Below are positions 7,768 through 14,028 of a stretch of DNA of 23,211 bases, one piece after another. This stretch comes from Candidatus Melainabacteria bacterium (GTDB lineage: Bacteria; Cyanobacteriota; Vampirovibrionia; LMEP-6097). Location of the stretch: assembly GCA_028817775.1 (NCBI GenBank), contig JAPPOW010000133.1:1-23211 (forward strand), given 5' to 3'. A program made the position numbers and the translations under genes. Each line of letters begins with the position of its first letter. Position 1 is the stretch's first letter. Under the pieces are notes generated by a model, which was given only the letters and a program-made list of their open reading frames with translations, was not told the DNA's origin and did no database searches.

Positions 7768-8806
7768 GTAGTTTTTCAATATCCCTAGCAGCAACGGTAC
7801 CACTAGCAACTGCAGTAGGCACACAAGGATTAATCGGATCAGAGAGATCACCAATAGCATAAACTCCAGCAAGTGAAGTTTGCATAGTATAAGGATCAAC
7901 TTTGACATAGTTAGTTGAATCAAGTTCTAGCTCTGGCATAAACTGAGTTATTATTTCTGAGTTTGGCAAGTAGCCAAGGCGAGCAAAAATATATTCTGTT
8001 TCGATTTTTTGACCATCTTGAAGGATAAGAAGGGTTAATTTTTGACTTAGGTCAACGGAGTCAGCCTCCAAAGCCTCATCTGCTGCGTTATACTCATCCC
8101 TCGCAATCCTCATTGACGCACCAGTCAACTCCGGTTGCTCGGGATGAGCAAGCCTTGCATCTGAGGGCTTTGTAGACAGACTCCGAATCTCTGAGTGGTG
8201 GTAGATTGTTAAATTCTTTAGTTCAATAGCTTGGTTTATTAGTTGTTGTTGTGCTCTAGCTTGAGAGCGGTGAATTAAATATACTCGTTTAGCTGCTCTG
8301 GCAATTAAGCAAGCTGACTGGTAAGCGTTGTCACCACCACCTAGTACTGCTATTGTTTTACCAGCGTAGAGTTCTGGGTTAACGCCATCGAGCGGTGCAA
8401 AAGAAATTAATTCTTTGATCTTCTCAAAGCCAGGGATTGAGCTGAGACTTTCATGACCACGGATACGAGTACCAGTTGCCCAAACTATTGCTGCAAAGTT
8501 TTGAGCTTCTTGTCCCCTAAGTTTGATTTGAAATTTTTCAGCTTGTCTTTCAATTGACTCAAGCTTGGCGTCGTAAATTATCGGGATCTTTTTTTCTTCT
8601 ATGTGCTGCTGGTAGAGCTTAGCGATCTCTGGTCCTGAGTGATCAAGCAAACCTAGTACCCAAGCGTTAGTCTTGCAATTAAGGTTCTGCAAACCACCAA
8701 GCTCACTAGTTCGCTCAATAATCACTGGTTCAAGTCCATAGAGTTTACACCAGAGGGCGCAGGACATACCGGCGGGACCGCCGCCAATAATTGCAACAGC
8801 CTTCAA
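7757..8806 (-). CDS. FAD/NAD(P)-dependent oxidoreductase, thioredoxin-reductase-like, without CxxC
   Basis: Two-dinucleotide-domain flavoprotein, 349 residues. FAD domain: IIGGGPAGMSCAL (6-18) and ATGTRIRG (110-117). NAD(P) domain: VLGGGDNAYQSACLIAR (154-170). C-terminal FAD motif: VYAIGDLSDPINPCVPTA. The redox CxxC of true thioredoxin reductases (after GGG.NA) is absent, so it is more likely a ferredoxin-NADP reductase-like or other electron-transfer member; the partner is unknown. Residues about 213-245 are an extra hydrophilic segment encoded by a large palindrome (8071-8170) inserted in frame between a strand and the following hairpin of the NAD domain. The start is TTG, overlapping the SDR stop as TTGA, which indicates coupling. 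The last two Ser codons and the stop come from the repeat at 7738-7767. Confidence 0.85.
   Translation of the reverse strand: MKAVAIIGGGPAGMSCALWCKLYGLEPVIIERTSELGGLQNLNCKTNAWVLGLLDHSGPEIAKLYQQHIEEKKIPIIYDAKLESIERQAEKFQIKLRGQEAQNFAAIVWATGTRIRGHESLSSIPGFEKIKELISFAPLDGVNPELYAGKTIAVLGGGDNAYQSACLIARAAKRVYLIHRSQARAQQQLINQAIELKNLTIYHHSEIRSLSTKPSDARLAHPEQPELTGASMRIARDEYNAADEALEADSVDLSQKLTLLILQDGQKIETEYIFARLGYLPNSEIITQFMPELELDSTNYVKVDPYTMQTSLAGVYAIGDLSDPINPCVPTAVASGTVAARDIEKLLSS
8071..8170. repeat. Nested palindromic element inserted in frame within a coding region
   Basis: A 100-base dyad centred at 8120/8121. Nested, co-centred arms are AAGCCTCA (8071-8078) with TGAGGGCTT (8162-8170), CTCATCCCTCGCAA (8093-8106) with TTGCTCGGGATGAG (8135-8148; 12 of 14 pair), and TTGAC (8113-8117) with GTCAA (8124-8128). 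It codes, without breaking the frame, for about 33 residues that have no counterpart in the oxidoreductase family. The situation resembles Rickettsia palindromic elements, which insert in ORFs; no sequence relation to those is claimed. Confidence 0.75.
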
Positions 8807-9432
8807 AGTCCCCAGCCTCCAGCCACTTCAATATTTTGTCCAGTGATATAGTCTGACTTAATTAGAAAACAAACCGTATCCACCACTTCATCAAGGCTTG
8901 CGAGCCTGTCCATAGGAATTTTATCCATTGCCTTATGTTCAACTGAATTGTCCATAGTGCCTGGTGAAACCATATTGACTCTGACTCCATACTCGGCTTC
9001 AGTTTTGGCAAGTCCGCGAGTCATAGTCAGTAAGCCAGCTTTGCAGCTTTGATAAGCGATGATTCTTTCACTTGGAATATTGCTCTCTAGTCCTGCAAAA
9101 CCAATATTGATTATGCTGCCCTTGCTTTGGCGCAGTTGTGGCAAAGCTAATTTGGATAAATACCAGGCTGCTGATAAATTTGTGCTGAGCATATCCTGCC
9201 ATTCATCAAAGTCCATATCATCAATTGATTTAAGTACAAAATTACCAAGATTGTTTACAACTAAATCAATTTGCTGCTGTTCAGAAATTAGTTTTTCTAT
9301 TTGTTTTGGATCTCTGAGATCATAATCTTGACTGCTAATACTTGGCACGATGTAGTCTTCGCTCTGAAGGCGCTCTGTAATTGCTTTGCCCAGTCCTTTG
9401 GAGTTGCCGGTTATCAGTGCAACTTTGCTCAT
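8803..9432 (-). CDS. Short-chain dehydrogenase/reductase, FabG-like but lacking the usual catalytic Ser
   Basis: Classical SDR of 209 residues, somewhat short. Visible are the cofactor motif TGNSKGLGKAI (8-18), NNLGNF in place of NNAG (about 59-64), the catalytic pair YxxxK in AYQSCKAGLL, and the C-terminal SPGT and AGGWGL. Where most members have N-[IV]-S-S-x-x-G, this one reads NIGFAG, so the tetrad Ser appears missing and catalysis may be altered or the substrate unusual. The substrate is unknown. The gene starts an operon with the overlapping FAD reductase. A perfect TATAAT (9439-9444, minus strand) stands exactly six bases before the ATG with no Shine-Dalgarno site, so the mRNA is predicted to be leaderless. 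Confidence 0.85.
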   Translation of the reverse strand: MSKVALITGNSKGLGKAITERLQSEDYIVPSISSQDYDLRDPKQIEKLISEQQQIDLVVNNLGNFVLKSIDDMDFDEWQDMLSTNLSAAWYLSKLALPQLRQSKGSIINIGFAGLESNIPSERIIAYQSCKAGLLTMTRGLAKTEAEYGVRVNMVSPGTMDNSVEHKAMDKIPMDRLASLDEVVDTVCFLIKSDYITGQNIEVAGGWGL

Positions 9433-9438
9433 CGTATT

Positions 9439-9444
9439 ATTATA
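9439..9444 (-). promoter_or_regulatory. -10 box of the SDR operon, leaderless
   Basis: Perfect TATAAT six bases from the ATG at 9432. The left 27-base arm of the 9453-9902 element begins 8 bases upstream, covering the region where a -35 box or an activator site would lie. Confidence 0.55.
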
Positions 9445-9502
9445 GCTTAAGCTAATTCATAGTTATTTTGATAGTTTGGCATAGCTTTAAGTTTGGCTAT
9501 TT

Positions 9503-9646
9503 GAAAAGTTTTTCCGAATATCAGACGAATTGCTTCCCATTCGGCGCAGCTGCTATCACAAAGTTATTGTTGTTTTGCTTTGCAAAACGAAAAGGCAACG
9601 TGAATCCGATATGGGAAGCAATTGTCTGAATTCTCCAAAACTTTTC
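9503..9646. repeat. Large imperfect palindrome 1
   Basis: The left arm 9503-9540 begins GAAAAGTTTT and ends TTGCTTCCCAT. The right arm 9611-9646 is its near complement with a few bulges. Pairing continues inward through CCCATTCGG (9536-9544) with CCGATATGGG (9606-9615), and the centre is the perfect small hairpin TTTTGC-TTT-GCAAAA (9573-9587). Confidence 0.75.
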
Positions 9647-9695
9647 TTAGACCTCAGTAGGCTCAGCTAAATTCCCCTACCCTTGACCAGCAAAA

Positions 9696-9847
9696 GGCTC
9701 TGTCAAAGACGCATTGGAAAAATTTTTCAGAGGACCGATCACATTCATCGATCCTCTGAAGCGGCACGCGCAGTGTTGACCCTGCCAACTAATGCAGTAG
9801 CGAAGAGCGGTTCAGCGAAATTTTTCCAGTGCGTGCTTTGAAGAGCC
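9696..9847. repeat. Large imperfect palindrome 2
   Basis: Arms 9696-9728 (starting GGCTCTGTCAAAG) and 9815-9847 (ending CTTTGAAGAGCC) pair over about 33 bases with small bulges, including GGAAAAATTT with AAATTTTTCC. Inside is a second hairpin, CAGAGGACCGAT (9728-9739) with ATCGATCCTCTG (9747-9758), 11 of 12 pairs. CCCTGCC (9780-9786) can also pair with GGCAGGG (9853-9859) just outside the arm. Confidence 0.75.
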
Positions 9848-9917
9848 GTTGCGGCAGGGCAAACCAGAGTTATAACCAAATTATCAAAATAACTATGAAT
9901 TATTTTGCAGAAATAGT

Positions 9918-9923
9918 TACAAT
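9918..9923 (+). promoter_or_regulatory. -10 box of the SIMPL-protein gene, leaderless
   Basis: TACAAT seven bases before ATG 9931. It supports the start that gives a clean signal peptide. No Shine-Dalgarno site is present. Confidence 0.4.
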
Positions 9924-9930
9924 GGTAGCT

Positions 9931-10659
9931 ATGCATAAACTACTTAGAGTTCTAACTTTATTGCTACTAGTCAACAGCTTTCTGGCTGTACAAGCAGAGG
10001 ATAGTAAGCAAAGGTTAATCACGGTTACTGGTAAATCAAGCCTTAAGCTTGACCCAGACAAGGCTAGTGTCAGTTTTGCCATTATCAACAAAGAAAAGAA
10101 AGCCGAGTCAGCTCGCAAGCGCAATGAAACCGCTTCTAAGCGAGTGTTAAACGCAGTACGTGATTTGGGAGTCAAGGAGAAATTACTCAAACTTGAATCA
10201 ATGCAAATTCATGAGGAGAAGAAGTATAACTCCAAAACTAGAACTTATGATTTCGATGGTTACAAGGCTGCACGCAGCTTTGTGGTTGAATTGCATGACT
10301 TGGATTTATTGGCTGAGGTCATTGCTGCAGTGATTAGCGAGGGTTCTAATGAATTGAGTAATGTGGAGTATGGACTCAAGAAACCAGAAGCTGCCAAAAA
10401 ACTAGCCCTCAAAGATGCCATGGTTAACGCTATCGACAAGACAGACTTGATTTTGTCAGCTAGTAGCAGTAAGCGCGGTAAATTGGTTGAGGTTAACGAG
10501 CTTAGCAATAATTTGATTGGCTTCCCGCGGGCTGGCCGTGCTCATCCACGTATGTTGTCCTTAGCTTCAGCTGATGCAGTGGCTGAGAAGGATTCATATG
10601 CTCAAGGACAGATTGAGATTGAATCTTCAGTTAGAGTTTTGTTTGAGATTATTGATTAA
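9931..10659 (+). CDS. Secreted SIMPL-domain (DUF541) protein
   Basis: 242 residues from the chosen ATG. A textbook signal peptide (MHKLLRVLTLLLLVNSFLAVQA, cleavage likely after AVQA) is followed by a SIMPL/DUF541 domain beginning LITVTGKSSLKLDPDKASVSF, with the family pattern of paired beta strands and long helices and a GYKAARSFVVEL strand. Family members such as E. coli YggE are periplasmic or outer-membrane-associated and linked to oxidative stress; the molecular role is not established. In-frame ATGs at 9895 and 9922 exist, but they add an acidic stretch before the signal peptide, and 9895 lies inside the inverted-repeat element. TACAAT at 9918-9923 fits a leaderless start at 9931. The gene ends just before a palindromic repeat shared with the convergent gene at 10762. 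Confidence 0.85.
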   Translation: MHKLLRVLTLLLLVNSFLAVQAEDSKQRLITVTGKSSLKLDPDKASVSFAIINKEKKAESARKRNETASKRVLNAVRDLGVKEKLLKLESMQIHEEKKYNSKTRTYDFDGYKAARSFVVELHDLDLLAEVIAAVISEGSNELSNVEYGLKKPEAAKKLALKDAMVNAIDKTDLILSASSSKRGKLVEVNELSNNLIGFPRAGRAHPRMLSLASADAVAEKDSYAQGQIEIESSVRVLFEIID

Positions 10660-10662
10660 GGG

Positions 10663-10759
10663 GTCATTGCGACCGCGAGCATAGCGTGGCGGGAAGCAAT
10701 CTAGTGGATTGTTTTTGTTAGTGCATTGGATTGCTTCGTCGTAAACTCCTGGCAATGAC
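10663..10759. repeat. Imperfect palindromic repeat between convergent genes
   Basis: The ends GTCATTGC (10663-10670) and GCAATGAC (10752-10759) are perfect complements. Inner GAAGCAATC (10692-10700) and GGATTGCTTC (10728-10737) also pair. It sits between the stop codons of the SIMPL gene (10659) and the NagB-like gene (10762) and can act as a shared terminator-like structure. It begins with the same GTCATTGCGA as the element at 16495-16521. From memory, similar GTCATTGCGAG-type repeats are widely dispersed in other bacteria. Confidence 0.75.
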
Positions 10760-10761
10760 GG

Positions 10762-11511
10762 TTAGTGTTTCAAATTAAAGATTGCATCTTGATCTGTGTA
10801 GATCTTGAGTTTATCAGCATGATATTTAATAAGGTAACCAAGCCCAGTATCTGGATCGTCAAAGGCTGCAGCTAAGGCTTTAGCTTTGTTCTTGCCTTTG
10901 GCAACAACAATGATTGCTTCGATTGAAGGCATGCGGAAAATATCAGTACCAATAGTGACTGCTTGCTTGCAGCCATGTTCTGCGGCGAGTGCTTCTGTCA
11001 GTTCCACCCGGTCTATAGAACTATTGATATAGTCTTCACCAATAAAAGCAACATGAGCAGTATTGGGGTCAGCACCTAAACCAAGTACTATCAAACGCGG
11101 GCCTCGAGCGCTTCTGATAAACCTTTCAAAATTAGGAATATCGTCAGGATTAATTTTATAAAATCTATCACCGCATTGATTGACTAGTTCTTTAAGTTCA
11201 GATGCCAAACGATCTCCAAAACTAGTTTTGGCATCAATCAATTCATCAAGGTGAGTCAGGCTTAGCTGCGGGTGTACTTGATAGTGCTGCTCGCGATAAA
11301 TATCACTGCCATCTTTTTCATCGCGTAATCTATTCTCATCTTCACTGAAATAATGATTTACTTGAGGATAAATACCATCTTCAAAAGTCTTACCTACTGG
11401 TAGCATGACGAGACCAGGCTTTTGCATTTCTTCAATCAAGAGATTAGCAATGAACTGATCAAGTTCTTTGGTGGTATCAAAACTTTGGATTAGTTCTTGT
11501 TGCAGGTTCAT
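10762..11511 (-). CDS. NagB/6-phosphogluconolactonase-like sugar-phosphate enzyme
   Basis: 249 residues, of the glucosamine-6-phosphate deaminase / 6-phosphogluconolactonase fold. Seen are an N-terminal phosphate-loop-like VMLPVGKTFEDGIYPQV (35-51), the central LIVLGLGADPNTAHVAFIGE (140-159) matching the family GxGxDGHxAFxxP motif, and a C-terminal IEAIIVVAKGKNKAKALAAAF segment typical of the family. The usual DGH is DPN-T-AH here, and the second half matches neither NagB nor Pgl perfectly, so the substrate is uncertain. The role is presumably cytosolic hexosamine or pentose-phosphate metabolism. The ATG overlaps the bioD stop (ATGA). The upstream bases come from a palindromic repeat and no Shine-Dalgarno is visible, so translation probably depends on coupling to bioD. 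Confidence 0.72.
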   Translation of the reverse strand: MNLQQELIQSFDTTKELDQFIANLLIEEMQKPGLVMLPVGKTFEDGIYPQVNHYFSEDENRLRDEKDGSDIYREQHYQVHPQLSLTHLDELIDAKTSFGDRLASELKELVNQCGDRFYKINPDDIPNFERFIRSARGPRLIVLGLGADPNTAHVAFIGEDYINSSIDRVELTEALAAEHGCKQAVTIGTDIFRMPSIEAIIVVAKGKNKAKALAAAFDDPDTGLGYLIKYHADKLKIYTDQDAIFNLKH

Positions 11512-12128
11512 GATTGGGGGATCCTTAGGCTTCGCTCAGGATGACAGAAACTGAGACCAGTGATTTTTTGAATGCTAGCTAAGGAAGCTAGTTCTCGCTC
11601 TGATTGATCTCTGTCTAAATCAGAGACTTTGATGCCAAGTATTTTTATACCCTTGTTTTGAGCATGTTCAACACTAAGTAGAGTTTGGTTAATGGTGCCA
11701 AGACGAGCACTAATAACAAGAACTAGTGGTAAATCAAGTGCTAGAGCAATATCTGATACCAATTCTGCGTCATTGATTGGTACTGCTAGCCCGCCAGCAC
11801 CTTCTACTACTACAAACTTATGCTTGCTTTTGATCTCATGCCAGTCTTGCTTTATTTGACTTAAGTCAATTTTTACGCCTTCTAGACTAGCAGCGTAATC
11901 AGGAGAAGCAGGCTCTGCCAGGTCGTAACTGCAATAACTTGTGATGCCAGGGATGGAAGCTTGGACTTCATCGTAGTCACTAGGCTTGCCGCATTGAATG
12001 ACTTTGTAATAAGCAAGCTCTTCAAGTTTCAAACCTTGTTCCAGTTTTGATTTTAGTAATTCAATTGCAAAATGAGTTTTGCCAACACCAGTATCTGTTG
12101 CTGAGATAAAAATATGATTAGTGATCAT
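11508..12128 (-). CDS. bioD: ATP-dependent dethiobiotin synthetase
   Basis: Closes the ureido ring of dethiobiotin from diaminopelargonic acid, CO2 and ATP, the penultimate step of biotin synthesis. 206 residues. P-loop ATDTGVGKT (about residues 9-17), the substrate block KVIQCGKPSD, the AEPASPDYAA motif, VVVEGAGGLAVPI and VISARLGTINQTLLSVEHA are all present. I chose the ATG at 12128 because family proteins begin just before the P-loop and the longer ORF upstream runs into the transporter gene; start and transporter stop overlap by 11 bases. The last dozen residues (CHPERSLRIPQS) are encoded by an interspersed palindromic repeat and have no counterpart in the family. The tail ends in TGA, overlapping the next ATG. 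No other biotin gene is nearby. Confidence 0.9.
   Translation of the reverse strand: MITNHIFISATDTGVGKTHFAIELLKSKLEQGLKLEELAYYKVIQCGKPSDYDEVQASIPGITSYCSYDLAEPASPDYAASLEGVKIDLSQIKQDWHEIKSKHKFVVVEGAGGLAVPINDAELVSDIALALDLPLVLVISARLGTINQTLLSVEHAQNKGIKILGIKVSDLDRDQSERELASLASIQKITGLSFCHPERSLRIPQS
11519..11546. repeat. Palindromic repeat forming the 3' end of bioD
   Basis: On the minus strand it starts TGTCATCCTGAGCGAAGC, identical over 18 bases to the element at 7738-7767, then continues CTAAGGATCC. It forms the hairpin ATCCTTAG (11521-11528) / CTCAGGAT (11535-11542), 7 of 8 pairs with a 6-base loop. It is translated as the C-terminal tail of BioD. Confidence 0.75.
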
Positions 12129-13416
12129 CACCCTGAAGAATTGCATCAGTATCGATTTCTTCATCTTCAATGCCTGAGTATTTATTCAGTATCAAACAAG
12201 AAATTGAATCGAAGCTTACATTAACCATAGTGCGGGTCATATCAAGCACCCTATCAATACTCAGGATCACCCCAATTGCCTCAAGCGGCAAGCCTACTGC
12301 TTGGAAGACAACGGCAATGGTAACCAAGCTACCATGTGGGATTCCAGGAGTACCAAAGGTTGCAAGTAGTACCATAGCAACTACTAGAAATTGCTGATCA
12401 AGAGGTAGTGGTTCAGGTAGCCAAGCTTGCGCCACAAAGAGAGTGACAATAGATTCATAGATGGCAGCACCATTCATATTCATAGTGGCACCCAGAGGGA
12501 TGACAAAAGAAGCTACTCTATTAGGAACTCCAAACTCCTTCTCCATGGTTTCTAGTGTTACTGGGATAGTAGCAGCTGAGCTTGAAGTAGAGAAAGCAGT
12601 CAGCATTACTTCACGCATTTTGCCAAAGAACTCCATCGGACTATAGTCAGTAAAGAAGTGGACAATGATTGAACCAATAATAAAGAGCATGCAGATTAGG
12701 GCTGCAATTGCTGTGAACATAAACATGCTGTACTTGGTAATAGCGTTGATACCACCGATAGCAACGGTTTTGGTAATTAGAGCAAAGACCCCAAAAGGAG
12801 CAAGCTCCATAATCCAGTGAGTCATTACCAAGATTGCATCTAGAGCGATTTTGAAATAAGCTAGGATGCGGTCACCATTTTTGACAGAGACTAAAGCAAC
12901 AGCTAGGAAGATAGCAAATACAATCACTTGAATCAAAGCTCCGTCACTTAGTGAATTGAAAATATTAGACGGAATCATGCTCAGTAAAATCTCACTGATA
13001 CTGTGTTCTTGTTCAGTAATAAAGTGCACATCTTCGACTCCAGCACCTTTGTCAAGGATTGCGTGCAGGTCAACGTAGCTACCCGGTTTGATTAAATTAA
13101 CAAAGAACAAACCAACTAGCGCTGCAAAGAGCATCTGTCCCTTGAAAGTAACCAAGGTTAGTAAACCAATTTTGCCAAGACTCTTGATTGGTAAGTGTCC
13201 AACACCGACAACCAAGGAACAAATGATTACTGGAATCACAATCATCTTGAGTAGGCGCAAGAAGAGATCACCCATCCAAGTGATGTGATCTAATTTGAGA
13301 TAGCCAATTGCTGGATTGGGGTCAGAACCATCAAGATTGTTAAGAGAAAATACATAACCCAATAGGGCTCCTAAAATTAAACCAATAAATATACGCCAGT
13401 GTAGTGCCAATTTCAT
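12118..13416 (-). CDS. Sodium:dicarboxylate/glutamate symporter (DAACS family)
   Basis: Inner-membrane secondary transporter, 432 residues, the normal length of the GltP/DctA family. Hydrophobic helices fill the protein. The first re-entrant hairpin has the Ser-rich STSSSAATIPVT (277-288). TM7 has GATMNMNGAAIY (309-320), where NMNGA replaces the usual NMDGT. The second hairpin carries FGTPGIPHGS, and TM8 reads DMTRTMVNVSFD with the Arg that binds a side-chain carboxylate in GltPh, plus the conserved Asn and Asp. An acidic amino acid or C4-dicarboxylate is therefore the likely substrate, but the NMDGT change makes the cation dependence uncertain. It is first in an overlapping operon with bioD and the NagB-like gene. 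Its promoter shares a symmetric -10 with the divergent orphan gene; there is no clear Shine-Dalgarno. Confidence 0.9.
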   Translation of the reverse strand: MKLALHWRIFIGLILGALLGYVFSLNNLDGSDPNPAIGYLKLDHITWMGDLFLRLLKMIVIPVIICSLVVGVGHLPIKSLGKIGLLTLVTFKGQMLFAALVGLFFVNLIKPGSYVDLHAILDKGAGVEDVHFITEQEHSISEILLSMIPSNIFNSLSDGALIQVIVFAIFLAVALVSVKNGDRILAYFKIALDAILVMTHWIMELAPFGVFALITKTVAIGGINAITKYSMFMFTAIAALICMLFIIGSIIVHFFTDYSPMEFFGKMREVMLTAFSTSSSAATIPVTLETMEKEFGVPNRVASFVIPLGATMNMNGAAIYESIVTLFVAQAWLPEPLPLDQQFLVVAMVLLATFGTPGIPHGSLVTIAVVFQAVGLPLEAIGVILSIDRVLDMTRTMVNVSFDSISCLILNKYSGIEDEEIDTDAILQGDDH

Positions 13417-13433
13417 AAAGCAGTTGGTAATTC

Positions 13434-13440
13434 TACTATA
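13434..13440. promoter_or_regulatory. Bidirectional -10 element
   Basis: TACTATA reads TACTAT on the plus strand (toward 13456) and TATAGT on the minus strand (toward the symporter gene at 13416). Both are acceptable -10 hexamers at sensible distances (16 and 18 bases before the two start codons). Symmetric -10 elements that fire both ways are known in other bacteria; here it is inferred from sequence. Confidence 0.45.
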
Positions 13441-13455
13441 GATTTACATGATAGT

Positions 13456-14028
13456 ATGCATGTTAAAGATAAACTAATGTCTATAAGAGCGCAATTTATC
13501 AAGAATAGTTCTAATTTAGAAGCCCAGTTTTATGGGCCTGGTCATGAAGATGTGATCAGAAACTTTGCTGATCAAAATGATGATCTGGTTGCAGCAATTG
13601 ATAGAGTCGCTGGTAATAGAAAAGCTTTTGTCAAAGATTTGGTACAAGAGATGCCGGAAGGACCTTATGGTGCTGAGACCAGGCTGTCCAAAGCTTGCCA
13701 GCATTTCATCAAATGGTTTCAGGTTTTGGTTCAGCAGTTCTATAGAACAGTGAAGCACCCCGCTTACCAAAGAACTTTAGAGGGACGAGAGCTAAGAGTT
13801 AGAGATATGATTGTCAATAGTTTCGATTTTCTCAAGCAATTAATTGCAGGTTATAGTATTTTTTTTAAAGAGGAAAGAAGAATTAGAGCATCTATCGCAG
13901 CTAAATTGGATGAGAAGTTCAGTTATTCAGAATCAGATGAGGGCGAGTCTCATGATTATATAGTTAGCTATAGTAAAGCTGCTAGTGAACTTGGCAAGAG
14001 TCACCCTCGGGCGAAATTAACCCGCTAA
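13456..14028 (+). CDS. Orphan helical protein, 190 residues
   Basis: I do not recognise this protein. It is predicted almost entirely helical, with aromatic-rich amphipathic helices (about 80-100, CQHFIKWFQVLVQQFYR; about 118-140, VNSFDFLKQLIAGYSIFFKEE), an acidic loop (SESDEGES near 165) and a basic C-terminus (HPRAKLTR). There is no signal peptide, and the hydrophobic helices look too amphipathic for clear membrane spans. The gene diverges from the symporter through a shared -10 element, has a leader of only about 10 bases and no Shine-Dalgarno. Its last 12 bases overlap the 3' end of the convergent gene at 14017. It sits in the same kind of slot as the orphan at 3994-4491. Confidence 0.55.
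   Translation: MHVKDKLMSIRAQFIKNSSNLEAQFYGPGHEDVIRNFADQNDDLVAAIDRVAGNRKAFVKDLVQEMPEGPYGAETRLSKACQHFIKWFQVLVQQFYRTVKHPAYQRTLEGRELRVRDMIVNSFDFLKQLIAGYSIFFKEERRIRASIAAKLDEKFSYSESDEGESHDYIVSYSKAASELGKSHPRAKLTR

Larger units (their letters stand above)
9453..9902. mobile_element. 450-base element with 27-base terminal inverted repeats (MITE-like or structured RNA)
   Basis: This fills the only long gene-free stretch (9433-9930). Its ends, 9453-9479 and 9876-9902, are inverted copies matching at 26 of 27 positions, and both outer ends are TA. Between them lie two large imperfect palindromes (9503-9646 and 9696-9847). I see no ORF of known type. Two readings are possible. One is a non-autonomous transposable element, with the terminal TA reminiscent of IS630/mariner target duplication. 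The other is a transcript folding into a long closing stem with two long arms. The sequence alone does not decide between them. The right end covers an ATG (9895) that would otherwise be a candidate start for the SIMPL gene. Confidence 0.65.

Noticed and set aside
7732..7923. 63-codon minus-strand frame rich in Leu
   Set aside because: It is a frame-shifted shadow of the FAD reductase gene; the apparent hydrophobicity comes from CTT/CTA-rich shifted codons.
9829..9930. Upstream extension of the SIMPL protein
   Set aside because: It translates the palindromic element and places an unlikely leader before the signal peptide.
9433..9930. Possible CRISPR array or tRNA in the only long gap
   Set aside because: There are no spaced direct repeats and no cloverleaf or CCA end; the structure is entirely inverted repeats.
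12129..12170. N-terminal extension of bioD inside the symporter gene
   Set aside because: The family starts right before the P-loop; the extension is just the open frame within the upstream gene.
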